Shown here: positions 14,547 to 20,244 of the stretch, one piece after another
Numbering within the stretch: position 1 is the first letter of the stretch
Layout: every line of letters starts with the position of its first letter
NCBI GenBank assembly: GCA_003133205.1
Contig: PKWK01000204.1
Coordinates: 1-20,244 of the forward strand
DNA length: 20,244 bases
Reading direction: 5' to 3'
Origin: Granulicella sp.
GTDB taxonomy: Bacteria; Acidobacteriota; Terriglobia; Terriglobales; Acidobacteriaceae
Notes under the pieces: generated by a model
The model's input: the letters and a program-made list of their open reading frames with translations, nothing else
Database searches by the model: none
What the model was told of the DNA's origin: nothing
Position numbers and translations under genes: made by a program

Positions 14547-15173
14547 CTACGCGAGGAATGGATTTGACTCGCGCTCTTCGCCGATGGTGGTCTTCGGGCC
14601 GTGGCCAGGGACGACGACGGTCTCGTCGGGGAGTGGCAGGATTTTGTTGTGGATGGAGCGAAGGAGCATGGGGCCATCACCGCCGGGTAGGTCAGTGCGG
14701 CCGACTGAGCCGGCGAAGAGGGTGTCGCCGGCGAGGAGCAGGTTCTGGGTGGGGAGGTGCAGGCAGACGCTGCCCTGGGTGTGGCCGGGGGTGTGTAGGA
14801 TGTTGCCGGTGAGTCCGGTGATGGCGATGACTCGGCCGTCCTCGAGGGTGTCGTCAGGTGGGTGGACCTCAGGCGTGGGCATGCCGAGCCACCCGGCCTG
14901 CACATCCATCATCTTGACCAGCGGGAGGTCGCGCGGGTTGTAGAGGATGGGTGCGCCGGTGAGTTGCTTGAGGCGGGCGGCTCCGGCGATGTGGTCGATG
15001 TGCGCGTGGGTGATGAGGATCTGCTTTACGGTGAGTTTGTGCCGCTCGAGGATGGCCAGGATGCGCGGGATGTCGTCGCCGGGATCGACGACGATCGCCT
15101 CACCGGACGCTTCGTCGCCCAGGATGGAGCAGTTGCATTGCAGCATGCCAACGGGGAGGATTTCGTGGATCAT
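14547..15173 (-). CDS. MBL-fold metallo-hydrolase (glyoxalase II-like)
   Basis: This 208-residue protein is of the short YcbL/GloB-like class of metallo-beta-lactamase-fold hydrolases. The metal motif is H56-A-H58-I-D60-H61, with further ligands in HTPGHTQG, the Asp of AGDTLF and the His of VVPGHGP. VVDPGDD (around residue 29) is the usual first strand. The compact length, without the C-terminal domain of true GloB, fits the YcbL-type group that hydrolyses thioesters such as S-lactoylglutathione; the actual substrate is unknown. The start overlaps the stop of the upstream GH43-like gene by 4 nt (ATGA), so the two are translationally coupled although their functions look unrelated. Confidence 0.9.
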   Translation of the reverse strand: MIHEILPVGMLQCNCSILGDEASGEAIVVDPGDDIPRILAILERHKLTVKQILITHAHIDHIAGAARLKQLTGAPILYNPRDLPLVKMMDVQAGWLGMPTPEVHPPDDTLEDGRVIAITGLTGNILHTPGHTQGSVCLHLPTQNLLLAGDTLFAGSVGRTDLPGGDGPMLLRSIHNKILPLPDETVVVPGHGPKTTIGEERESNPFLA

Positions 15174-16231
15174 TTAGGGCCTGCGGGCGGGGCTGCTTCC
15201 GGGGTGGTCGGCGGGGTGAGCGCGTTGAGCCGGTCGTACTCGGCCTGGGTGATCTGAACGAACGAGCCGTGGCGCATGCCGGCAGGGAAGTCGATCTTGG
15301 AGAGGGCGTCGGTCCAGTGGACGAGGTCGGGGGAGAAGATGGCGCCGTAGTGCTGGCCTTGGGAGTAGTGATCGTAGTAGGCGAGATAGCCGTCAGCTAC
15401 GTGGATGATCGCGGCGCCCTCGCTCCATGTCTCGGAGATGGGCTCGCTGATTTTGGTCCAGGGACCTTCGAGGGTGGGGCCGGTCGCGGTGAGGAGGTGC
15501 TTTTCGAGCGGCGTCTTGCGCTCATCTTTGAAGATCAGAGTGAAGGGCTTGTTGGGGGCGATGGGAGGGAGGATGGTGGCGTCGATGGCGCTGTATCCGG
15601 GGTCGAAAAAGACTTTGGCGGGCGTGAAGGTTTGGAAGTCGGTGGTGGTGGTGGAGAAGATGCGGTGGTTGAGGCCGCCGTCGCCTGAGTCGTCGCCGGG
15701 GAAGCGGCCGGGGATGGTGGAGGCCCAGAAGATGAGCCAGCGCTTCTGCGCGGGTTCGAAATAGAGGGCGGGTGCCCAGACGTTGCGGGCGCCGGGCTGG
15801 CCGGCCATGACGGGGAGTTGGCGGTGCGGCGTCCAGGTGAGGAGGTCCTTCGATTCGGAGTAGCCGATCATCTGCGGGTCGTACCAGGCCCAGGTCCAGA
15901 CCATGCGGAAGGCGCCGTCGGGCGCGCGCTGGATGAAGGGATCGCGCATGAGTTCGCCGGGTTCGGTTGGCGGGACGAGGGGCTTGCCGCCGTTGACGAG
16001 CTTCCAGTGGTAGCCGTCGAGCGAGATGGCGTAGTAGACGCCGTCCTTGCTGTCGCGCTTGAATCCTGCGAAGAGCCACGGCGAGCCGGGTGCAATGCTG
16101 GGGGTCTTGGCGGCTTGTGCCGGAGAGGACTTTGCGGTTTGAGCCTGTGTCGCGGCGGGAAGGGTGAAGAGAAAGGACAGCGGCAAGAGCAGGGCGCGCG
16201 CGATGCGGCGTGGGATGCGCAGAGGATGCAT
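15170..16231 (-). CDS. Secreted GH43-like glycoside hydrolase (five-bladed propeller)
   Basis: This 353-residue protein has a Sec signal peptide: a basic start, a hydrophobic run about 13-24, and likely cleavage near the AxA-like site around residues 26-31. The mature part shows the GH43/GH32-clan pattern: blade starts such as YYAISLDGYHW and SESKDLLTW, D97 in MRDPFI, D217 in SAIDATIL and E271 in WSEGAAII. These three acids fit catalytic base, pKa modulator and acid in GH43. An arabinosidase or xylosidase activity is plausible, but the subfamily is unknown. The first Asp found at the very N-terminus of many GH43 enzymes is not obvious, so the exact base is uncertain. The leaderless promoter overlaps the secG terminator. 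It overlaps the MBL gene by 4 nt. Confidence 0.8.
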   Translation of the reverse strand: MHPLRIPRRIARALLLPLSFLFTLPAATQAQTAKSSPAQAAKTPSIAPGSPWLFAGFKRDSKDGVYYAISLDGYHWKLVNGGKPLVPPTEPGELMRDPFIQRAPDGAFRMVWTWAWYDPQMIGYSESKDLLTWTPHRQLPVMAGQPGARNVWAPALYFEPAQKRWLIFWASTIPGRFPGDDSGDGGLNHRIFSTTTTDFQTFTPAKVFFDPGYSAIDATILPPIAPNKPFTLIFKDERKTPLEKHLLTATGPTLEGPWTKISEPISETWSEGAAIIHVADGYLAYYDHYSQGQHYGAIFSPDLVHWTDALSKIDFPAGMRHGSFVQITQAEYDRLNALTPPTTPEAAPPAGPK

Positions 16232-16237
16232 CAGATG

Positions 16238-16265
16238 ATTATCGTCGCAGACAAAAAATGCGCAA
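16238..16265 (-). promoter_or_regulatory. Promoter of the GH43-like gene, overlapping the secG terminator
   Basis: On the minus strand TTGCGC (16265-16260) and GATAAT (16243-16238) are 16 bp apart. GATAAT ends 6 nt before the ATG at 16231, so the transcript would be leaderless. The -35 element lies in the 3' arm of the secG terminator stem. Confidence 0.5.
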
Positions 16266-16282
16266 GCTCATAGCTTGCGCAT
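16253..16282 (-). terminator. Rho-independent terminator of secG
   Basis: Read on the minus strand, an 11-bp perfect stem (ATGCGCAAGCT with AGCTTGCGCAT, at 16282-16272 and 16268-16258) closes a 3-nt loop. It is followed at once by a run of T, complementary to AAAAAA at 16253-16258. It begins 37 nt after the secG stop. Confidence 0.9.
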
Positions 16283-16318
16283 CGTTCGTAGAGGAGAGCA
16301 GCAGGGACTCGGTCGAGG

Positions 16319-16609
16319 CTATTTCTTCGGCGTGGTCTGCTGCGTGGGAGTTCCGGAGAGGACGGAGCGGTCGCCGCTCGAGCGGGCCAGCATCACGGTC
16401 AACGAGATGGAGACGACCATGAAGATCACCGCGCCATAGGTGGTCAGCTTGGTCAGCAGGTTGGCCGCGCCGCGCGGGCCGAACGCTGTCTGCGAACCTT
16501 GTCCGCCGAACGCGCCGGCCAGGTCGGCCGACTTGCCTTGTTGCAGCAGCACTACGCCGATCAGGAACAGACAGACAATGACGTGAATCACAACCAGAAG
16601 ATAGATCAT
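16319..16609 (-). CDS. secG: Preprotein translocase subunit SecG
   Basis: This 96-residue inner-membrane subunit of the SecYEG channel has two transmembrane segments (about 2-22 and 54-75). They flank the diagnostic cytoplasmic loop with LLQQGKSADLAGAFGG and TAFGPRGAANLLTKLT. The C-tail is short and Thr/Gln rich. Length is normal (about 75-130). The ATG at 16609 has neither a ribosome-binding site nor a -10 box nearby. Instead it overlaps the stop of an upstream remnant frame by 4 nt (ATGA). A strong terminator follows. Confidence 0.93.
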   Translation of the reverse strand: MIYLLVVIHVIVCLFLIGVVLLQQGKSADLAGAFGGQGSQTAFGPRGAANLLTKLTTYGAVIFMVVSISLTVMLARSSGDRSVLSGTPTQQTTPKK

Positions 16610-17052
16610 CGGGATTGCTTTGGGACCTCGAAACTCTTGGGATGCGGCGGTATGACGCGCCGGGGGCCGGATGTGTCCGGGGAAAATCTGGATTTGGTGC
16701 GGCTGGTTTCATGCGCCGCTCCATGAGTTCCTTGGCGATGCTCAGATCTTCGCCATCTACGATATTGTAGCGTCTTTCCATTGAGTCTGTCTTGTGTCCG
16801 CTGATTGCCATGCGGATCACCTGGGGTACTCCGGCCCGGCGCGTCGATGCGGTGCAGGTGGACCCTGCGGCCCACCCTGACCACTGGAAGATCCCGCTGG
16901 AAGATCATGTGCTGGATGGCCTGCTCACTCCTGCCCAGATATGTGGCAGCCTGCCGGACGTCGAGCAGGGCCGGCAGGACATTGGAGCCACCCAGGCGCG
17001 CGAATTCCACCCGGAGTAGGGAAGCAACCAACTTCTGGGATGACGATTGCAT
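16606..17052 (-). pseudogene. Excisionase-type HTH protein with a frameshifted, decayed tail
   Basis: This open frame of 148 residues starts as a DNA-binding protein. LLDVRQAATYLGRSEQAIQHM, with RDLPVVRVGRRVHLHRIDA after it (about residues 29-70), is the MerR/excisionase helix-turn-helix plus wing. The usual end of that domain (a D-L-D-R-W-like helix) is missing. From about residue 71 the frame becomes Arg-, Pro- and His-rich and unlike a real protein, because the true coding signal there is in another frame and belongs to an integrase. It ends with TGA overlapping the secG ATG. I read it as the N-terminal part of an element's excisionase/HTH gene joined to an integrase end by deletion. A functional short HTH protein cannot be excluded. 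Confidence 0.6.
16698..16841 (-). pseudogene. Tyrosine recombinase (phage integrase) C-terminal fragment
   Basis: In a frame different from the HTH, the minus strand reads RRAGVPQVIRMAISGHKTDS and then MERRYNIVDGEDLSIAKELM, ending near ERRMK. This is the end of a tyrosine recombinase catalytic domain: GHKT carries the last conserved His and RRY the nucleophilic Tyr. The HxxR motif expected about 15 residues earlier is absent because the sequence switches to the HTH gene near 16841. The frame then runs on without a stop into secG territory, so the original 3' end is also gone. It is a dead fragment of an integrated element. No attachment repeat was found by eye. Confidence 0.75.
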
Positions 17053-17055
17053 TCA

Positions 17056-17083
17056 GTGTCGAATTCTCATTCGCGAGCGACAC
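17056..17083. other. Hairpin between the TonB receptor gene and the HTH remnant
   Basis: GTGTCG (17056-17061) and CGACAC (17078-17083) form a 6-bp stem with a small inner CTC/GAG pairing. It starts 15 nt after the minus-strand receptor stop. No T-run follows, so it is a weak terminator candidate only. Confidence 0.35.
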
Positions 17084-17097
17084 GTGTGGGCTCAGCT

Positions 17098-19566
17098 CTA
17101 CTTCGCTCCGATCAGACGGAGGCGCGTCGTGAAGGCTCGGCCGAGGAATTCACTGAAGGTTCCGTACTCCGGGGAATCCACCACATCGTTGACGACCGCC
17201 GGATTTCCGCTGTTGGTGGCGTTCTGCAGCACGCCGCGCAGTCCGAAATATGCGCCGCGGAAGTGAAATCGCCATTCCAGCCCCGGACTGAAGCTGAGGT
17301 AGTCCGGAAACCGTTGCGATCCCGCCGCTCCTACAACTTGCTGGTTTGCGTTGACTGACGTGAACGGGAATCCGGAATGCCAGTCAAGCGTGTAAACCAA
17401 GTCCCAACTCTTCCTAAGCTTTGGCAGCATCAAGGGCATCCAGCCCCAGGAGATCACGCGGTTCGGCGTGTCCCAGGCCAGGGGCCCGCTCTGTTGCGCT
17501 CCCAGCGGCGATGGGGTGGGCATGTAGTCGAGCGCCGCATTGGTGCGCCCCGAGGAGCGCGTGTACGAAGCAAACACCGTATAGCCGCTCGCAAAGACGC
17601 GCCGCGCATCGAACTCCACGGAGTCGTAGCGGTCCTGCCGCGCATTTGTGAGTACATAGTTTCCTGAAGACGCCTCAGCCCCGCCCTGATTCGCATACGT
17701 GAAAGCATTCGATGTGCGCTTCTCAAGGAAGTTTGCTCCGGCCAGGATCGAACCGGGAAGCTTCTGCTCCAGGCTTACGCTCCAGTTGATCGTCCGGGCC
17801 TCCTGAAGGGAGGCATCGTTGGCGGAGAACTGCGTCTCCTGCGCCGCGCCCGTGGGAGTCACCCCGTCTGGCTCGTAGAACGTGTCATAGCGGATTCCTG
17901 CCAGTGCGCGCGTCAGGTATTCCAGTTGAGTGTGGTCATAGTAAAGCCCGATGCCGGCCGACAGCTTGGTTGTGTCCTTGCCTCCTGGCGACGAGTAAGT
18001 CGCGGCAATCCGCGGTGACAGAAGTGGCCGCCGGATGATCTCGTCCCAGTCGAAGCGCAGGCCCGGCTCGACAAGAAGTCCCATCCGCGTCTGCCAGCGA
18101 TCCTCAACGTATCCGCCGACCTCAGCGTTGTGGAGTGTCAATGGCGCTGCTTGCGGGAAGACGCTCTGGCGCGAAAGGGTTCCGTCCTCGCTCAGATAAC
18201 TCACCGGTGCACGTGTGACGTCTTCGTCGAAGCCGATATGGTCCAGATCGATGCCAGCCTTCACATTGTGCTGTCCAGCCCAGTGCCGCGGAGGCAGATA
18301 GAGAGTTGCGGTTCCCTCCACTCGTTGCGAGTGTCCGGTCAGGCTCTCGAAGTAGCTGCCCTCGGAACTCTCCGGGGTGATCTGGTAAGGAAGATTCCCG
18401 TTTGGTTCGTAGCCATCGCGGAAGCGCGCCATTCCCACACCTACGTCGATCAGTGCGCCACCATGGCTCCACTGATCGCGCAGATACGGGTGCCATACGC
18501 TTGTGTTGAGCTTCACCGTGCTCTGTTGGGGTGTCAGCGGTGAGATGCCGTCATAAGGCGAGTGTTCTGCATTGAAGAGCAGGCCGCCGATCAGGATGTC
18601 GGTGGATGTGAGGTTGGCCTGAACCTTGGTCAGATTGCTCGCGCGCATCAGTTCGTCTGAATCTGCGTTCGCTGGAAGTTCTGCGATATAGATGTGGTCG
18701 TATTCGGTCTCCAGGCCGTCGAAGAACCATACCCGGTTGCGAACCAGAGGTCCGGAAAACGTGAGCCTGGGAACCAGCTTGTCGAACCGAATCCCGTTGC
18801 TTTGCCGGAACGAAGGGAAGAAGTCGGTCGCATTAAAGCGGAACTTGTTGTCGCCCATGCCGGTGTAAAAAGCCACTACGCCGCCGCTGGTTCGTCCGAA
18901 CTCGACCGGATAGCGGGCGGTCTCCACATCGATGGTACGGACCGCATCGGTACTGACCCGGATATCCAGAGTGCCATCCACCGGCGAGCGGACGTCGAAT
19001 CCGTCGATCAGGTCCAGCGTAGCCCAGGTTTCCGATCCGGCCACATGAACCTGCCCCGTCGCATCCCGCACTACGCCGGCATTGAATGGCAACAGGTTGC
19101 GGATGTTGCGGGAGGTCGGATAGGGAATGTTCACAACCTCCAGCGTGTTCATGGTGCTCTTGTCGGAGGTCTGTTCGACATCGATACCAGGAACCGACGC
19201 GGTTACATTGATTTGTTCCACTACGATCTGTTCGTGCGTCAGCACGATACGCACTCGGTTTGCTTGCGCGTCGATCCCGCTCTCTACGGCCTGGTAAAAC
19301 CCGGCCTTCCCCGCGCGAATCTGGTACGGCGCGTCCTGATGAAGGATGTACGTGCAATGACCGGCAAAGTCGGTCCATAACCGGGTTTCTGTATGTCCCG
19401 GTTCGAGGATGGCAGCCTCAGCGCCTACAACCTCCAGACCGTTCTCGTCCACCACTGTTAAGAGGACCGGCGCGCGAATGGCTGACGACTGGCCGCCTGC
19501 AACGGCTGTGCAGATGAGAAGAAGCAGGCCGAGGATGACCCTCGTCGCGTAGTCGAGGCGCGGCAT
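17098..19566 (-). CDS. TonB-dependent receptor with N-terminal carboxypeptidase-regulatory-like domain
   Basis: This outer-membrane receptor of 822 residues is of the Oar/SusC-like type common in Acidobacteria. It starts MPRLDYATR followed by the hydrophobic run of a signal peptide (VILGLLLLICTAVAGG). A beta-sandwich of the regulatory-like type comes next (about 32-110: LLTVVDENGLEVVGAEAAI, YQIRAGKAGFYQ). A plug-like region has IDGFDVRSP and VETARYPVEFGRTSGGVV. The rest is a beta-barrel with alternating hydrophobic strands. At 822 residues it is shorter than many Oar-like proteins of about 1,000-1,200. The frame is open to an ATG at 19623, but the ATG at 19566 gives a normal signal peptide. 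No ribosome-binding site is visible at either. The ligand is unknown; there is no adjacent SusD or polysaccharide locus. The gene ends 46 nt before the HTH remnant. Confidence 0.88.
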   Translation of the reverse strand: MPRLDYATRVILGLLLLICTAVAGGQSSAIRAPVLLTVVDENGLEVVGAEAAILEPGHTETRLWTDFAGHCTYILHQDAPYQIRAGKAGFYQAVESGIDAQANRVRIVLTHEQIVVEQINVTASVPGIDVEQTSDKSTMNTLEVVNIPYPTSRNIRNLLPFNAGVVRDATGQVHVAGSETWATLDLIDGFDVRSPVDGTLDIRVSTDAVRTIDVETARYPVEFGRTSGGVVAFYTGMGDNKFRFNATDFFPSFRQSNGIRFDKLVPRLTFSGPLVRNRVWFFDGLETEYDHIYIAELPANADSDELMRASNLTKVQANLTSTDILIGGLLFNAEHSPYDGISPLTPQQSTVKLNTSVWHPYLRDQWSHGGALIDVGVGMARFRDGYEPNGNLPYQITPESSEGSYFESLTGHSQRVEGTATLYLPPRHWAGQHNVKAGIDLDHIGFDEDVTRAPVSYLSEDGTLSRQSVFPQAAPLTLHNAEVGGYVEDRWQTRMGLLVEPGLRFDWDEIIRRPLLSPRIAATYSSPGGKDTTKLSAGIGLYYDHTQLEYLTRALAGIRYDTFYEPDGVTPTGAAQETQFSANDASLQEARTINWSVSLEQKLPGSILAGANFLEKRTSNAFTYANQGGAEASSGNYVLTNARQDRYDSVEFDARRVFASGYTVFASYTRSSGRTNAALDYMPTPSPLGAQQSGPLAWDTPNRVISWGWMPLMLPKLRKSWDLVYTLDWHSGFPFTSVNANQQVVGAAGSQRFPDYLSFSPGLEWRFHFRGAYFGLRGVLQNATNSGNPAVVNDVVDSPEYGTFSEFLGRAFTTRLRLIGAK

Positions 19567-20133
19567 CGGGAAAGACCGGAACTTCTGTTTTATCTCAGAG
19601 CAGCCCACGGTTACACCCCACATTCAGGGTTCCATCGCACTTTATTTTCTCCTGTGGCTGCGCGCAAGGCGAGCGAATCTCAGGATCGGGTTCCGGTCTT
19701 GGAGTGTGGGGGACCAAGCGGACGCCAGTTGACCGCCGTCGATGGCGGCGGCGCCCAAGTAGAAAACTATCTTCGCGCACTTCCTCGACTGGTGACTGAA
19801 ACAGGAGACGCCGATAAGGGGCGCTGGGAGGTCCGCCCTGCCGTACGTCAACGGTGAACACCGCATAGCGTGCCTGGAGCCCACGCCAGGCTCTGTGGGG
19901 CGCTGTTGACGTGCAGCACCCCTGTGGCGTTCGGAACACTGACGTTGGTTCGGGTCCAGACTGAGGCCTCGCAAGGTTGTTGCTCAGCTCCAGCTCTGCA
20001 TAGTCGAGGATCGCGGCAATCGATACCACATCCATCTGGCGTTGGCGCGTCTGCGGGGCCACATTGCTGATTTACTGGAGCCGCTGGCGTTGCATAGCCA
20101 CCCTCGGACGCGTCTTGTCCGATAACCCAAGTC
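19567..20133. other. Gene-poor stretch upstream of the TonB receptor
   Basis: I see no convincing gene in these 567 nt. The longest minus-strand frame (19595-20062) begins with protein-like sequence (QMDVVSIAAILDYAELEL) but turns Arg- and Pro-rich. Another minus frame reads plausibly for a short way near 19850-19950 (TNVSVPNATGVLHVNSAPQS) and then hits a stop. Such switching between frames suggests a decayed gene. AGGAGA with a 9-codon frame beginning GTG lies just ahead of the 19623 ATG. It may be a leader or chance. Any receptor promoter must lie here, but no clear -35/-10 pair was found. Confidence 0.5.
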
Positions 20134-20244
20134 CTACCCGTTCAGCGTGACGATGATTTCGTCCTTAGACCTGGTGCGGATGACCACTTCCGAAATAACG
20201 AAAGTATGGCCAGCGGTGATCGGATTGCCGACGTACTTCTCCGC
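20134..20244 (-). CDS. C-terminal end of an unrecognised protein (cut by window edge)
   Basis: The last 36 codons of a minus-strand gene are visible, ending at TAG (20136-20134). The fragment starts AEKYVGNPITAGHTFVISEV and continues as alternating hydrophobic and charged residues to IIVTLNG. It looks like two beta strands at a protein C-terminus. Codon use is like that of the neighbouring genes. I cannot name the family. It would be the upstream neighbour of the TonB receptor on the same strand. Confidence 0.5.
   Translation of the reverse strand, partial: AEKYVGNPITAGHTFVISEVVIRTRSKDEIIVTLNG

Noticed and set aside
16239..16820. 193-residue minus-strand frame as one protein
   Set aside because: Only its first 40 or so residues are integrase-like. 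The rest is secG sequence in the wrong frame.
1..20244. tRNA or rRNA genes and complete insertion sequences
   Set aside because: No cloverleaf, no rRNA-like stretch and no transposase frame with terminal inverted repeats was seen on either strand.

Overview
The window is GC-rich and densely coded. It looks like a chromosomal segment from an acidobacterium of the Terriglobus/Granulicella/Edaphobacter type. The grounds are an ispH-shc-hpnH-hpnA-hpnG hopanoid locus, a TonB-dependent receptor with an N-terminal carboxypeptidase-regulatory-like domain, and a lipoprotein with an NHL-like propeller. Short GC-rich hairpins also recur between genes. The taxonomic call is inference from gene content; there is no rRNA or tRNA gene to confirm it.

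Layout, left to right. (1) 1-570: the 3' end of recN, an intergenic stretch with two strong palindromes, and a 52-residue Cys/His-rich metallothionein-like gene. (2) 762-8708, all +: the hopanoid block. IspH supplies isoprenoid precursors and squalene-hopene cyclase makes the hopene skeleton. HpnH (radical SAM) adds adenosine. Then come an unrecognised 148-residue protein, the HpnA sugar epimerase/dehydrogenase homologue and the HpnG nucleoside-cleaving enzyme. The last gene is a zinc medium-chain dehydrogenase with an unusual Ile-every-five-residues N-terminal repeat. From hpnH onward the genes are separated by 30 nt or less, or overlap, and look like one operon. (3) 8869-14321, +: a large surface lipoprotein, a small four-helix membrane protein, glucuronate isomerase (uxaC, with a clear promoter and terminator) and a PLP aminotransferase. 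(4) 14322-14546: a convergent gap holding an AT-rich island and a composite palindromic repeat. (5) 14547-19566, all -: an MBL-fold hydrolase overlapping a secreted GH43-like glycosidase, secG with a textbook terminator, the remains of an excisionase/integrase module directly upstream of secG, and a TonB-dependent receptor. (6) 19567-20244: a gene-poor, possibly decayed stretch and the C-terminal end of an unknown minus-strand gene.

The strongest biological story is the hopanoid operon. HpnH and HpnG make adenosylhopane and then ribosylhopane. The reduction of ribosylhopane to bacteriohopanetetrol has, as far as I know, no assigned enzyme. A polyol/sorbitol-type dehydrogenase translated 3 nt after hpnG is a natural candidate, and its repeat-bearing N-terminus is odd for the family.

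Two regulatory themes recur. At least four genes have a TANNNT-like -10 hexamer 6-7 nt before the start codon, which predicts leaderless transcripts. A palindromic intergenic repeat appears twice with compensatory stem changes.
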